A stretch of DNA of 64,000 nt from Parundibacterium terreum (GTDB lineage Bacteria; Pseudomonadota; Gammaproteobacteria; Burkholderiales; Burkholderiaceae_D): NCBI RefSeq assembly GCF_014636315.1, contig NZ_BMED01000002.1, positions 868,001 to 932,000 of the forward strand, written 5' to 3'. The first letter of the stretch is position 1. Every line of letters begins with the position of its first letter. The position numbers and the translations under genes are program-made. Under the pieces are notes generated by a model that was not told the origin of the DNA, did not search any database, and saw only the letters and a program-made list of their open reading frames with translations. This document shows, piece by piece, positions 53,085 through 64,000 of this stretch.

Positions 53085-53651
53085 TTATTTGGACGCAGAG
53101 GCGGATGCTGCTGCCGCTGCTTCCTTGGCAGCTTTTTTGGATGCCTTGGTAGGTTTCGATGCCTTCTCTTCAGCAGCAGCCGGTGCCGGTGCTGCAGCCG
53201 AAGCCGAGGCAGCAGCCGATGCTTTGGCGGCCTTGGCAGCTTTTGCCGGTTTGGCGGCTTTTTCTTCAGCCGCTGCAGGCGCGGCGGCCGGTGCGGCGGC
53301 GGGGGCTGCAGCAGAGGCGGCTGCTTTCGCTGGTGCTGCTGCCTTGGCTGCTTTTGCCGGTGCAGCCGCAGCCGCACCGGATTTAGCCTGGCCATTGACC
53401 GTCAGGCCGGCTTCGGACAGCTTGGTGCCGCTTTTATCGCCTATGCCTTTGACGCGCGCTTCAAAATCAGCCCAATCCTTGAAGTTGCCGCCTTTGGTGC
53501 GTTCATCCACAATCGCTTTCGATTTTGCCGGGCCTATCCCTTTAATGCCATCCAGTGCAGCCTGGTCAGCCTTGTTGACATCGACCTGGGCAAACGCAAA
53601 ACCCATGGTGGCGATCAGCGTGGCAACGACTAACAGTAATTTCTTGAACAT
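53085..53651 (-). CDS. ComEA-like helix-hairpin-helix protein with Ala/Lys tail
   Basis: A 188-residue exported protein. Signal peptide at 1-21 (LLLVVATLIATMGFAFA), a helix-hairpin-helix domain at about 22-88 (VDVNKADQAALDGIKGIGPAKSKAIVDER) like the ComEA DNA-binding domain, then a tail from about residue 90 made mainly of Ala, Lys and Pro, reminiscent of histone H1 C-termini. ComEA binds incoming DNA in natural transformation. The tail could bind DNA or the cell wall. AGGAG precedes the ATG. Confidence 0.85.
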   Translation of the reverse strand: MFKKLLLVVATLIATMGFAFAQVDVNKADQAALDGIKGIGPAKSKAIVDERTKGGNFKDWADFEARVKGIGDKSGTKLSEAGLTVNGQAKSGAAAAAPAKAAKAAAPAKAAASAAAPAAAPAAAPAAAEEKAAKPAKAAKAAKASAAASASAAAPAPAAAEEKASKPTKASKKAAKEAAAAASASASK

Positions 53652-53980
53652 AAAGCACTCCTAATAGGTAAAGGCGGGTGATTTGGTGTTGTGCAGAAGC
53701 TGCCGCATGGAAGGCGAAAATTTAGCCGAACCGCTGACAATAGCCCCAGAACGTAATCAATGATGTTGGCGTCCTGACTACACAACGAATGTACAAGATC
53801 GCGGTTGACATGCCAAGTCGCCAAACCGCGAAATTATCGATTAGTTAATATTTGTTGACAAAAACGAGGCTTTTTGGGGATGCGTTCCACCGGCCCGGGA
53901 AGCGGTGCCGATGAAATGCAGGAATGTAGGAAGGAAATGTGGAAGAATCAGAGAAGAATCAGGATATGCAGCGGCCAATC
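53652..53980. other. Intergenic region, promoter of comEA-like gene
   Basis: No credible gene was found in these 329 bases. In relatives the heptose epimerase gene (hldD) often lies near here; nothing of it is visible. Confidence 0.45.
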
Positions 53981-54913
53981 CTAAGGGAAGAGCTCTTCCC
54001 GTGAGACCGTCGCCGTACCCAGCTTACCCACCACGATGCCGCCGGCGCGATTGGCAGTAACTACCGCATCGCGCATGGGCATGCCTGAGGCCAGCATGGC
54101 TGCCATCGTGGCAATCACCGTGTCACCGGCACCGGAGACGTCAAACACTTCCCTGGCCATGGCCGGTACATTGGTCACTTCTGCTTCGGTGTACAGCGTC
54201 ATGCCCTCTTCCGAACGGGTCAGCAGCAGCGCTTCCAGTTGCAGCGAGCGGCGCAGGTTTTGCGCCTTTTCCGTCAGCTCTGCCTCGCTATGCCAGTCGC
54301 CGATGATCTGGCGCAGCTCGGACTTGTTCGGCGTCAGCAGCGATGCGCCGGTATAGCGCTTGAAGTCGCTGCCTTTAGGGTCAACCAGCACCAGCTTGCC
54401 GGCCTGGCGCGCAGCAGCGATCATCATCGCCACATTCACCAGGCTGCCTTTGGCATAGTCGGACAGCACAATCACGTCGTAACCGGCGATCAGCGCATTG
54501 AAGCGTGTCAGCTTGTCCTGCAATACCTGTTCCGTCGGACGCTCTTCAAAATCGATACGCAGCAACTGCTGTTGGCGGCCAATCACGCGCAGCTTGATGA
54601 TGGTGGAAATACTCTGGTCGCGGCTCAGATAGCTGGAAATGCCGGATTGCCCCAGCAAGTCCTCGACGATATTGCCCGCCTCGTCATGGCCGATCACGCC
54701 CAGCAAACCGGCCTGCAAGCCCAATGCCGCCGCATTGCGGGCAACATTGGCTGCGCCACCCAGCCTTTCCTCGCGCCGTTCCACGCGCACGATAGGCACC
54801 GGCGCTTCGGGAGAGATGCGATTGACTTCGCCAAACCAGTAACGGTCCAGCATCACATCTCCCGCCACCAGCATGCGCAGCGGCTCGGTTCTCTTTAAAA
54901 AAATATCAGCCAT
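53981..54913 (-). CDS. rfaE1: Heptose-7-phosphate kinase (RfaE1/HldE N-domain)
   Basis: A 310-residue PfkB-family kinase: MLVAGDVMLDRYWFGEVNRISPEAPVPIVRVE and the C-terminal DVSGAGDTVIATMAAMLASG with the catalytic Asp. It is the kinase half of HldE, phosphorylating D-glycero-D-manno-heptose 7-phosphate for LPS core synthesis; the cytidylyltransferase domain is absent, so that enzyme is separate. The ATG at 54913 was chosen; a GTG six codons earlier is possible. In an operon-like run after ugd. Confidence 0.92.
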   Translation of the reverse strand: MADIFLKRTEPLRMLVAGDVMLDRYWFGEVNRISPEAPVPIVRVERREERLGGAANVARNAAALGLQAGLLGVIGHDEAGNIVEDLLGQSGISSYLSRDQSISTIIKLRVIGRQQQLLRIDFEERPTEQVLQDKLTRFNALIAGYDVIVLSDYAKGSLVNVAMMIAAARQAGKLVLVDPKGSDFKRYTGASLLTPNKSELRQIIGDWHSEAELTEKAQNLRRSLQLEALLLTRSEEGMTLYTEAEVTNVPAMAREVFDVSGAGDTVIATMAAMLASGMPMRDAVVTANRAGGIVVGKLGTATVSREELFP

Positions 54914-54982
54914 CTCTGCTATCCCAGCCACTCTCTCGTGTTTCCTTGCATTGCCATTTATTTCTACCGACGTTTGCCTGTC

Positions 54983-56356
54983 TTAGGCGCGGGTCAATAC
55001 CGAACGGCCTATGCCGTGGTATTCGATATCCAGACCCGACATCACGGAAGGCTCGAACAGATTGCGGCCATCAAAAATCACAGGATTTTTCAGGCGCGAT
55101 TTCACTTGGTCGAAGTTAGGGCTGCGGAAGGCTTTCCATTCGGTGACGATGGCCAGCGCGTCAGCCTTGTCCAGTGCATCCATAGGATTGACGGCGTAGC
55201 TGATGTTTTTCAACAATTGCGGCGCATCGGCAAAGTCCAGTTCCAGCACGCGTTTCGCTTCTTCCATTGCCACCGGATCGTGCACGGCAACGGTCGCGCC
55301 GGCGCGCAGCAATTCGCTCAGCAGCACGCGCGACGATGCGGCACGCATGTCATCGGTATTCGGTTTGAATGCCAAGCCCCAGATTGCAAAATGCTTGCCG
55401 GACAAATCCTTGCCGAAACGCTTGAATATCTTGTTGCCCAATACCTGCTTCTGTTTCTCGTTGACTGCCTCTACCGAGTTCAGAATCATCAATTGCTGGC
55501 CGTATTCCTGTGCGGTGCGCTCCAGCGCCTGCACGTCTTTAGGGAAGCAGGAACCGCCGTAGCCGCAGCCTGCATACAGGAAGCTGTGGCCGATGCGAGG
55601 ATCGGAACCTATCCCGTGGCGCACCGCCTCGATATCCACGCCGACCTGGTCAGCCAGATTGGCCAGCTCATTCATGAAGGAGATACGGGTAGCCAGCATC
55701 GCATTGGCAGCGTATTTGGTAAATTCGGCAGAGCGCACATCCATCCAGTGGATACGCTCATGGTTACGGTTGAAAGGCATGTACAGCGCTTTCATTTGCG
55801 CGCGCGCCGTGCTGCCTTCGGTGCTGTCGTCGCAACCGATGACGATACGGTCAGGGCGCATGAAGTCTTCTACCGCAGCGCCTTCTTTCAGGAATTCAGG
55901 ATTGGACACTACCGAGAATTTAACGTCGGACGCGCGCTGGCTCAGTTCGCCCTGGATCGCCGCCTTGACCTTGTCGGCAGTGCCGACAGGTACTGTCGAT
56001 TTGTCGACGATGACCTTGAAGCCGTTCATGTGCTTGCCGATATTGCGCGCAGCAGCCAAAACGTATTGCAGATCGGCAGAGCCGTCTTCATCCGGCGGCG
56101 TACCTACCGCGATGAACTGGATATCGCCGTGGGCCACGCTGGCTGCCACGTCAGTGGAAAACACGATACGGCCGGCAGCGCGGTTACGCGCTACGACTTC
56201 TTCCAGGCCCGGCTCATGAATGGGTATGCCGCCGCCATTGAGGATATCGATCTTGCGCTGGTCCACGTCCAGGCAAAAAACATCATTACCGAGCTCTGCC
56301 AGACATGCTCCGGTGACCAGACCCACATACCCCGTGCCAATAATAGTAATTTTCAT
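54983..56356 (-). CDS. ugd: UDP-glucose 6-dehydrogenase
   Basis: A 457-residue NAD-dependent enzyme: [22 protein letters not shown] at the start, [12 protein letters not shown], and the catalytic Cys270 in [11 protein letters not shown]. It oxidises UDP-glucose to UDP-glucuronate for surface polysaccharides. It lies between lapB and rfaE1, all read leftward, in a region dedicated to LPS and envelope. An upstream gap of 153 bases separates it from lapB. Confidence 0.94.
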   Translation of the reverse strand: MKITIIGTGYVGLVTGACLAELGNDVFCLDVDQRKIDILNGGGIPIHEPGLEEVVARNRAAGRIVFSTDVAASVAHGDIQFIAVGTPPDEDGSADLQYVLAAARNIGKHMNGFKVIVDKSTVPVGTADKVKAAIQGELSQRASDVKFSVVSNPEFLKEGAAVEDFMRPDRIVIGCDDSTEGSTARAQMKALYMPFNRNHERIHWMDVRSAEFTKYAANAMLATRISFMNELANLADQVGVDIEAVRHGIGSDPRIGHSFLYAGCGYGGSCFPKDVQALERTAQEYGQQLMILNSVEAVNEKQKQVLGNKIFKRFGKDLSGKHFAIWGLAFKPNTDDMRAASSRVLLSELLRAGATVAVHDPVAMEEAKRVLELDFADAPQLLKNISYAVNPMDALDKADALAIVTEWKAFRSPNFDQVKSRLKNPVIFDGRNLFEPSVMSGLDIEYHGIGRSVLTRA

Positions 56357-56509
56357 TTTGCGATCACAATAGTTAAAAAGTTATACCCAATAACGATACA
56401 AATATTTCCACAACCAATACACAGTAGTACATGCACGACTAGCTCACCGCCAAGTTAAGCTAAATAAGCTAAACCAAGCCGGCGCTCACAGCACATGCAT
56501 TCACTACAC

Positions 56510-57685
56510 TTAATTCATCACATTCAATTCTTCCGTCCTGCGCGGCGGGTAGGTTTCCCACCTGCTGCAGCCTGGGCACTGCCAGTAGAACTGGCGCGCC
56601 TTGAAGCCGCAGTGCGAGCACTGGTAGCGTGCCAGCCTTTGCGCATAGCTCTGCACCAGGTTTTTCACCAGCGACAATTCCGGACGCACTTCCGGCGGAG
56701 CTGCCATCATACGGGCGTCCAGCAATTTGTCCAGCCCCAGCAGCGTTGGCGTACGGCGTAGTTCGTCGCTGACGAGCTGGTTAGCGGCTTCCACCGTATC
56801 CAGCTCCAGCGTCGCCTTGAACACCACCTCCAGCAAATCGATGGAGGGAGCCTCAGCCAGATAGCCTTTCAACAGATTCAAGCCCTCTTGCGGCCTCTCC
56901 TGCTTGCGGTAGGCATCCATCAGGCGCTGCGCCACCAAAGCCACATGCGGCACGCTTTGCTGTTCCACGCGGCGCCAGGTCAGCAAGGCTTTTTCCGTAT
57001 CGCCGTTGGCCAGATGCACGTCTCCCATCAGGATGGTGGCACGCACATTATTGCGGTCTTCCGCCAATGCTTTTTCCAGCATCACCACAGCCGCATCAGG
57101 ATGGGTGTGCACCAGCTCATCCTGCGCAATTTCACAGTAGAACTGGGCGATTTCCTTTTGCCTGCCACCCGCACCCGACTCTTGCAAGGCATGCGCAGCT
57201 TCTATCGCCCGGGCCCACTCTTTTTCGCGCTGGTAGATTTCCAGCAGCGCGCGCCGGGCTTGCGCCGAATAAGGGCCGGCGATCAATTGATTGAAGGTTT
57301 CTTCCGCCCTGTCCAGCAGGCCGGCCTTCAGGTAATCCTGGCCCAGCTCAAACATCGCCTGGGTCTGCAATTCCAGCGCCATGTCAGGGCGCGACAGCAG
57401 GTTCTGGTGGACGCGGATCGCGCGTTCGGTCTCGCCGCGCCTGCGGAAAAGGTTACCCAGCGCAAAGTGCAACTCCACGGTTTCCGGATCCAGCTTGACG
57501 ATTTCGATGAAGGCGTCAATCGCCTTGTCCGGCTGATCGTTCAGCAGAAAGTTCAAACCCTTGAAATAGCCGCGCGGCAGGCTGCGGGATTCAGACAGCA
57601 ATTGCCTGATATCGACGCGGGCCGCAATCCAGCCCAGCGCAAAAAACAGCGGGATACCCAGCAACCACCAAATTTCAAATTCCAT
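56510..57685 (-). CDS. lapB: Lipopolysaccharide assembly protein B
   Basis: A 391-residue inner-membrane-anchored TPR protein. One N-terminal membrane helix (WWLLGIPLFFALGWIAARV), about nine TPR units, and a C-terminal rubredoxin-like zinc site with four cysteines (YQCSHCGFKARQFYWQCPGCSRW). LapB controls LpxC turnover and LPS transport. The lapA gene is just upstream (62 bases), the normal pairing. Confidence 0.94.
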   Translation of the reverse strand: MEFEIWWLLGIPLFFALGWIAARVDIRQLLSESRSLPRGYFKGLNFLLNDQPDKAIDAFIEIVKLDPETVELHFALGNLFRRRGETERAIRVHQNLLSRPDMALELQTQAMFELGQDYLKAGLLDRAEETFNQLIAGPYSAQARRALLEIYQREKEWARAIEAAHALQESGAGGRQKEIAQFYCEIAQDELVHTHPDAAVVMLEKALAEDRNNVRATILMGDVHLANGDTEKALLTWRRVEQQSVPHVALVAQRLMDAYRKQERPQEGLNLLKGYLAEAPSIDLLEVVFKATLELDTVEAANQLVSDELRRTPTLLGLDKLLDARMMAAPPEVRPELSLVKNLVQSYAQRLARYQCSHCGFKARQFYWQCPGCSRWETYPPRRTEELNVMN

Positions 57686-57747
57686 GTTTTCTTATTTTCA
57701 GTTAACTATGCAAGCATGCCCCTAGGGTCAGCCATACTGAGCGACCC

Positions 57748-58053
57748 TCAGACGCTGTCCGGCGGTGGCGGCTGCAAGCTGGCCTTTTGATCGGCCTGAC
57801 GTTCTTTTTCTATTTCCGCGATGGTTTTCTTGTGCTTGGAAATATCCCTGCGATGACGGAATACCATGGGCACCATCGCAAGACAACCCAGTATGCCCCC
57901 GGCCAGGAAAAAACCAAACAAAAGCAAAACCAAGGGTGCTGTGAATTCATATCCCAAAAAATATTCCAGCGTGACAATTTGACTATTTTTCAGCGCAAAG
58001 CCAAATAGTGCAATTAATATAATTGTCCAAATAATCCTGGAAATAATCTTCAT
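57748..58053 (-). CDS. lapA: Lipopolysaccharide assembly protein A
   Basis: A 101-residue protein with two membrane helices (about 3-22 and 42-64) and a short cytoplasmic coiled coil rich in Lys and Glu (ISKHKKTIAEIEKERQAD), the LapA/DUF1049 pattern; the tail is proline-rich. It works with LapB. The ATG at 58053 was chosen over one 16 codons upstream because the family starts MKIISRIIW. A strong terminator lies just before it. Confidence 0.9.
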   Translation of the reverse strand: MKIISRIIWTIILIALFGFALKNSQIVTLEYFLGYEFTAPLVLLLFGFFLAGGILGCLAMVPMVFRHRRDISKHKKTIAEIEKERQADQKASLQPPPPDSV

Positions 58054-58170
58054 CGTCTTCCTCTTATCATTATTAGGCAAAAGCGGCAGCGATTGCAGCA
58101 ATCACCGAAAAGCACATCGTAACGCTATTGCTACTGTTAATGTTTAGAAAACAGAATTGTACGTGAAAAA

Positions 58171-58204
58171 AAAACGGCATATCGGGTAAGCGATATGCCG
58201 TTTT
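58171..58204. terminator. Strong bidirectional terminator
   Basis: A perfect 14-bp stem (AAAACGGCATATCG at 58171-58184, CGATATGCCGTTTT at 58191-58204) with an A-run before and T-run after. It separates the rpsA-ihfB transcript from lapA. Confidence 0.88.
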
Positions 58205-58258
58205 CATTTCTTTGCAAACTAGCTGTAGCGCATCTCATCATTGACGATGAGCTTAGCT

Positions 58259-58564
58259 TCAGTCGTCATGAATCGGTTGCCCTACCATTGCATCCACTCT
58301 TTCGCGCAATTCCTTGCCCGGTTTGAAATGCGGCACCCGTTTTTCAGGCACCATCACTTTATCCCCGGACTTGGGATTACGTCCGATACGCGGTGGCCGG
58401 CTATTCAAGGCAAAACTACCAAAACCACGAATCTCGATGCGCTGTCCGGTGGACAACGCATCAGACATCGCGTCGAGTATGGTTTTGACAGCGTAATCCG
58501 CATCTTTAGCTACCAGTTGCGGATAACGCTCAGCCAAGCGAGCAATCAACTCCGACTTAGTCAT
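58259..58564 (-). CDS. ihfB: Integration host factor beta subunit
   Basis: A 101-residue DNA-bending protein of the HU/IHF family: [48 protein letters not shown] (the intercalating proline arm) and [14 protein letters not shown]. It forms a heterodimer with IhfA. It is 17 bases after rpsA and shares its transcript, the conserved order. Confidence 0.95.
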   Translation of the reverse strand: MTKSELIARLAERYPQLVAKDADYAVKTILDAMSDALSTGQRIEIRGFGSFALNSRPPRIGRNPKSGDKVMVPEKRVPHFKPGKELRERVDAMVGQPIHDD

Positions 58565-58581
58565 TTATGGATCTCAATGAC

Positions 58582-60297
<1,716 letters not shown>

Positions 60298-60472
60298 ATA
60301 TAACTCGAGTTAGCCAGAACATCACACAATGCGATGTATAACTGGGTTAGGTTAAACAATCCCGGACTAGCCTTGCGCTGGAACGGGCACTAAAACCGGC
60401 GCATGAATAAGCTGTGCCGGCGAAAACGCCTACGATATTTGCAGTACGATTTTCGATTTTTTGCGCCGCTTA

Positions 60473-61147
60473 TTAATTTACTTGTGCAGCGCTTTTTGCA
60501 TACAGATCGAGTACCGTCTGGACCGCCAATTCAACCGACATGTCCGACGTATCGAGGATATAAGCACCTGGGGCGGGCTTCAGCGGAGCTGTTGCACGGG
60601 CACTATCCCTTGCATCGCGCTCAGTCAAATCCTTTACCAAGTCTTCCATATTAGCAGAAAAACCCTTTTCAATCAATTGCTTATAACGTCTTTGTGCGCG
60701 GGCTTCCACACTTGCCGTAAGATAAATCTTTTGCGTCGCATCAGGGAAGATCACGGTCCCCATGTCACGGCCATCGGCCACCAGGCCAGGAAGTTGCCTG
60801 AAAGACACCTGCAAATTGACCAAAGCCTCACGCAAGGCCGGCAAAACCGCAATTTTAGAAGCCGCAACACCGACTTCCTCCGCCCTGACCAGGTCAGTTA
60901 CATCCTCATCATCCAGCAATACATGGCCGCGCGAAAAGCGGCAGGGCAGGAAACTTGCCAATAAAGCCAGTTGCTCTTCATCTTCCAGATCGACGCCCTT
61001 GCGTTTAGCGGACAGCGCAGTCAGGCGATACAGCGCGCCGGAATCCAGATAATGAAAGCCCAGATGCTTGGCGACGCGGTGGGCAACAGTGCCTTTGCCG
61101 GACGCGGTGGGACCGTCGATGGTGATGACAGGGATATGAATAGACAT
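60473..61147 (-). CDS. cmk: Cytidylate kinase
   Basis: A 224-residue nucleoside monophosphate kinase. The P-loop is [13 protein letters not shown] (residues 10-18), the CMP-binding [13 protein letters not shown] follows, and the lid is [13 protein letters not shown]. It phosphorylates CMP and dCMP. In most relatives it directly follows aroA; here a 778-base segment of repeats lies between. Confidence 0.95.
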   Translation of the reverse strand: MSIHIPVITIDGPTASGKGTVAHRVAKHLGFHYLDSGALYRLTALSAKRKGVDLEDEEQLALLASFLPCRFSRGHVLLDDEDVTDLVRAEEVGVAASKIAVLPALREALVNLQVSFRQLPGLVADGRDMGTVIFPDATQKIYLTASVEARAQRRYKQLIEKGFSANMEDLVKDLTERDARDSARATAPLKPAPGAYILDTSDMSVELAVQTVLDLYAKSAAQVN

Positions 61148-61247
61148 GAAGCAGTGTTAGAGGGATAGGGGGATGATTGGCATTATCCCATGGTTTGCAT
61201 TGGGCGCAGAGGTTTGGAAAGTTTCCTCGTGGAATTTCTTGCACAAA

Positions 61248-61287
61248 CGAGAATGATTTAGTCTCTCGGGTAACTAAATCATTCTCG
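61248..61287. other. 15-bp hairpin next to repeat copy B
   Basis: A perfect stem (arms 61248-61262 and 61273-61287, reading CGAGAATGATTTAGT, 10-nt loop) lies between cmk's start and repeat copy B. With repeats B and C it fills the 778-base gap between cmk and aroA, which has no gene. Confidence 0.6.
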
Positions 61288-61294
61288 CTTCGTC

Positions 61295-61506
61295 GGAGCA
61301 CGTCGGGGGTGGCCCGACAGCCACTCACTTTATTTTGCTTCGCCAAAATAAAGTAAGCAAACAAAAGGCGACCGCAGACTTGCCCTACGGGTGATGGCGC
61401 TATGCGCCATCACATTTTGCGCATCTCAAAAAATGGGAAAGGAACGAAACTCGCTTCGCTCAAACAACGTTCCTTTCTGATCCATTTTCTGCGAAGCGCA
61501 AAATGC
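61295..61506 (-). repeat. Multi-hairpin repeat, copy B
   Basis: The same element as at 43414, in the opposite orientation: GTCGGG/CCCGAC (61302-61318), CTCACTTTATTTTG-type arm (61324-61337 with 61344-61357), GTGATGGCGC/GCGCCATCAC (61391-61413), nested arm GAAAGGAACG/CGTTCCTTTC (61437-61477) around GCGAAGC read on the minus strand. Stems differ from copy A but pairing is kept. Non-coding. Confidence 0.8.
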
Positions 61507-61657
61507 TACGTCCCCAGCGGGGCACGTCAAAACCAACGTCAACAGCAAACCCAACCAAGCCAACCTATTGTGATAAGCAAGTTCTATTTGTTATTCGAGA
61601 ATCTGGTTGCCGTTGTTTTTGACTTGGCTTTTGATTTTGACCTTAAACCGCTCGGAG

Positions 61658-61855
61658 CCTCGCCGATCGTGCGATACAGAAAATGGATCAGAAACAGGTG
61701 TGTTTGAGCCGAAGGCGAGTTTCGCCTGTTTCCCATTTTTTGTACCGCACAATCGGGAACCCGAAGGGCGAGGCTTGCGGTCGCCTTTTTTGGCTTACCT
61801 TTTTTGGCGAAGCAAAAAAGGTAAGTAGCCGCCGGGCTACCCCCGGCCAGCGATC
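61658..61855 (+). repeat. Multi-hairpin repeat, copy C
   Basis: Third copy, same orientation as copy A: outer CCTCGCC/GGCGAGG (61658-61664, 61767-61773), nested GAAACAGG/CCTGTTTC (61691-61698, 61725-61732) capped by GCCGAAGGC (61708-61716), CTTACCTTTTTTG arm (61794-61806 with 61813-61825) around GCGAAG, GCCGGG/CCCGGC (61831-61847). It lacks the GTGATGGCG hairpin of copies A and B. Confidence 0.8.
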
Positions 61856-61925
61856 ATAAAACTCCGCGGCAGCAATTAAAGAACATAGTGGTTAAGCAAA
61901 GGGAACATAGCGCTTAAGCAAAGGC

Positions 61926-63260
61926 TTAAAACAAATCCTCATGCTTGATGCCCGCAAACGCCTCAAAATAGTCCGGAAACGTCTTCGCCACACACTTGGG
62001 ATCATTAATCCGCATGGCCGCCCCGCGCCGAGCGGCACCATCCAGTGTCGCCAGAGAGAAGCACATCGCCATACGGTGATCGTCATAGGTGTCAATAGTG
62101 GCTGGCTGGATGACGGCGGGCGGGGTGACGGAAAGGTAGTCCGCACCCTCTTCCACGATCGCGCCCAGCTTGCGCAGCTCGGTCGCCATCGCAGCGATGC
62201 GGTCGGTTTCCTTCACGCGCCAGCTGGCAATGTTGCGCAATACGCTGGTGCCGTTTGCGTACAGCGCCGCTACCGCGATGGTCATCGCTGCATCCGGAAT
62301 GTGGTTGAAGTCGGCATCTATCGCTTGCAGTACGCCATTGGACTTGGCTTCTATCCAGTTGTCGCCCATCGTGATGGTGGCGCCCATTCTTTCCAGCGCC
62401 TCTACAAAGCGCACGTCGCCCTGTATGCTGTCGCGGCCTACGCCCTCTACCCGTATCGGGCCTCCTGCAATGGCGCCGGCAGCCAGGAAGTAGGATGCGG
62501 AAGAGGCATCGCCTTCCACATGAATCACATCCGGCGATACATAGTGCTGGCCGGCGGCGATCGTGAAGGATGACCAGCCGTCGCGCTGTACTTCTATGCC
62601 GAAGCGCTGCAACAGGTTCAGCGTGATTTCTATATAGGGCTTGGAGATCAGTTCGCCGATCACGTCTATCGTCACTGCATGCTCGCGCGCCATCAGTGGC
62701 GACACCATCAGCAAGGCCGTCAGAAACTGGCTGGAGACATTGCCCCTCACCTGCAGGCGCTGCGCATGGATGTGGCCGCGGCGGATATGCAGCGGCGGGA
62801 AACCGGCCACGCCGGTGTATTCCACCTGTGTGCCTACTGCGTTCAGCGCATCCACCAGATCGCCTATCGGGCGCTCATGCATGCGCGACACGCCATGTAT
62901 CGTGTAGTCGCCGCCGATTACGGCCAGCGCCGCAGTCAAGGGGCGGATCGCCGTGCCGGCATTGCCCATGAACAGGTCAGCCTGATGCACCGGGAAAGCG
63001 CCGTTGATCCCCTGCACGGCGTAATCCTGCGTACCCTCTTGCTGGGTCCAATGCACACCCAGTGTGTTCAGCGCATTCAGCATCACCAGCGTATCGTCGG
63101 AGGCCAGCAAGTCCTTGATCTGGGTCGTGCCGTTGGCCAGCGCAGCCAATAACAGGATGCGGTTGGAAATGCTCTTTGATCCGGGCAGGCGTACCGTGCC
63201 CTTGACCTGCATTACAGGCGCCAGATCGATATAGTGAGGATATTGCTTGGCTTGGCTCAT
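61926..63260 (-). CDS. aroA: 5-enolpyruvylshikimate-3-phosphate synthase
   Basis: A 444-residue enzyme of aromatic amino-acid synthesis. The phosphoenolpyruvate site [33 protein letters not shown] and the late [20 protein letters not shown] and [11 protein letters not shown] motifs are all present. It joins shikimate 3-phosphate with phosphoenolpyruvate. It follows tyrA by 55 bases on the minus strand, probably the same operon. Its usual downstream partner cmk is separated by repeats. Confidence 0.95.
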   Translation of the reverse strand: MSQAKQYPHYIDLAPVMQVKGTVRLPGSKSISNRILLLAALANGTTQIKDLLASDDTLVMLNALNTLGVHWTQQEGTQDYAVQGINGAFPVHQADLFMGNAGTAIRPLTAALAVIGGDYTIHGVSRMHERPIGDLVDALNAVGTQVEYTGVAGFPPLHIRRGHIHAQRLQVRGNVSSQFLTALLMVSPLMAREHAVTIDVIGELISKPYIEITLNLLQRFGIEVQRDGWSSFTIAAGQHYVSPDVIHVEGDASSASYFLAAGAIAGGPIRVEGVGRDSIQGDVRFVEALERMGATITMGDNWIEAKSNGVLQAIDADFNHIPDAAMTIAVAALYANGTSVLRNIASWRVKETDRIAAMATELRKLGAIVEEGADYLSVTPPAVIQPATIDTYDDHRMAMCFSLATLDGAARRGAAMRINDPKCVAKTFPDYFEAFAGIKHEDLF

Positions 63261-63315
63261 GGTCTTGACCTAAATTTTGCTTGCATAGGCTGGCGCTAGT
63301 CGACTTTCGTCTACT

Positions 63316-64000
63316 TTAGTCGCCGCCTTCCTTGTTTTGTTTTTCGGCCGCTTCTATCGCGCTGATCCAGCTATGCCGCGCACGCTGCGCATTGGCATAG
63401 ATCGCTTCTATCGCAGGGCCTTCTGATGCTGCCAGATGTTCGCGCAGCACCGCCAGCTTGGCTGTGTAGGCATCCAGCTCCAGCAGCATGGCATCGCGAT
63501 TGGCCAGTGAGATGTCGCGCCACATTTCCGGCGAAGAACCGGCGATACGGGTGAAATCACGAAAACCGCTCGCCGCATACTGGAACAGCCGGTCTGCATG
63601 CGGTTTGCGGGCGATGTCATCCACCAGTGCATAGGCTAGCAAATGCGGCAGATGGCTGACAGCCGCGAATACCTGGTCATGCTCAGCCGGGGTCAGGTGA
63701 TGGATGATTGCGCCGCATAAGCGCCACGCGGTTGCCACCCTAGCCACGTCTTCGGCAGAATTTTCTTTCAGCGCTGTGATGACTGCCTTCTTCCCTGCAT
63801 ACAGGTCCACCAGCGCCGCATCCGGTCCATTGGTTTCCCGGCCCGCGATAGGGTGCGCGGGCACAAACTGCGCCACCAGATCGCCCAGCACCTCCCGTGC
63901 AGCCGCAACCACATCCGACTTGGTACTGCCGGCGTCGGTCACGATGGTGCCCGGCTGCAAATGCGGCTTGATGGACGCCAGGATGGCCGGCGTCTGCGCT
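63316..64000 (-). CDS. tyrA: Prephenate dehydrogenase, 5' part cut by window
   Basis: The frame runs to the right edge, so the N-terminal NAD fold is missing. Seen: TPAILASIKPHLQPGTIVTDAGSTKSDVV, PAHPIAGRETNGPDAA, and HLPHLLAYALVDDIA, which are typical of arogenate/prephenate dehydrogenase. It makes 4-hydroxyphenylpyruvate or tyrosine. Internal ATG at 63960 is not the start. No ACT domain is visible at the C-terminus, so feedback by tyrosine is uncertain. Confidence 0.92.
   Translation of the reverse strand, partial: AQTPAILASIKPHLQPGTIVTDAGSTKSDVVAAAREVLGDLVAQFVPAHPIAGRETNGPDAALVDLYAGKKAVITALKENSAEDVARVATAWRLCGAIIHHLTPAEHDQVFAAVSHLPHLLAYALVDDIARKPHADRLFQYAASGFRDFTRIAGSSPEMWRDISLANRDAMLLELDAYTAKLAVLREHLAASEGPAIEAIYANAQRARHSWISAIEAAEKQNKEGGD

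Noticed and set aside
52932-53633. Cys/Gly-rich plus-strand frame opposite the comEA-like gene
   Set aside because: It is the antisense reading of the Ala/Lys repeat tail.
54938-56458. Long plus-strand frame (506 residues) opposite ugd
   Set aside because: ugd is certain on the minus strand with all motifs; the opposite frame is an antisense shadow.
61607-61828. Plus-strand frame of 73 residues through repeat copy C
   Set aside because: It is a translation of the structured repeat; bases covary for pairing rather than for codons. Such repeat frames are easily misannotated as small proteins.

Overview
The window looks like chromosomal DNA of a betaproteobacterium in the order Burkholderiales, most likely Oxalobacteraceae (Herminiimonas/Janthinobacterium-like). 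This is inferred from the conserved block tyrA-aroA-cmk-rpsA-ihfB-lapA-lapB-ugd-rfaE1-comEA-like-cysM-mltB on the right, from protein wording, and from the intergenic repeats. No rRNA, tRNA, CRISPR array, intact insertion sequence or prophage was seen. Codon use is mostly GC-rich; one segment (about 34.9-43.4 kb) is less so by eye.

Layout. 0-24 kb is accessory metabolism: a cut NUDIX gene, an exported HExxH protein, flavin enzymes, two SDRs, an MFS exporter, nitronate monooxygenase, three LysR regulators, a small redox/tautomerase operon, a chemoreceptor, an unusual OYE-quinone reductase fusion, a TonB-like protein and several small conserved proteins, ending with an Nramp transporter. 24.8-34 kb carries a trans-4-hydroxy-L-proline pathway: epimerase, three-subunit D-hydroxyproline dehydrogenase with overlapping genes, and a DapA-like deaminase, with a PAS-AraC and a GntR regulator nearby; the final semialdehyde dehydrogenase is not obvious. 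35.2-43.4 kb is an island-like amino-acid catabolic cluster: MocR regulator, aldehyde dehydrogenase, gamma-lyase-type PLP enzyme, PhzF protein, aminotransferase, a signal-less substrate-binding protein and RidA. 43.6-51.9 kb holds a YlqF GTPase, an HDAC-family deacetylase, the MoxR-DUF58-TgpA trio, MltB and a small HTH protein. 52-64 kb is the conserved housekeeping block, read leftward.

The most interesting non-coding signals are: (1) three copies of a ~200-bp multi-hairpin repeat whose stems covary between copies while the apical loops keep a C(GNA)G form, two of them as an inverted pair splitting aroA from cmk; (2) a seven-unit, 11-bp-phased operator array upstream of the chemoreceptor, and a four-unit 11-bp array upstream of a DUF4184 membrane protein; (3) a 284-bp element with perfect 24-bp inverted ends whose ends double as stop codons of adjacent genes; (4) a 25-bp palindrome before the hydroxyproline deaminase gene. 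All functions are inferred by reading; no searches were run.
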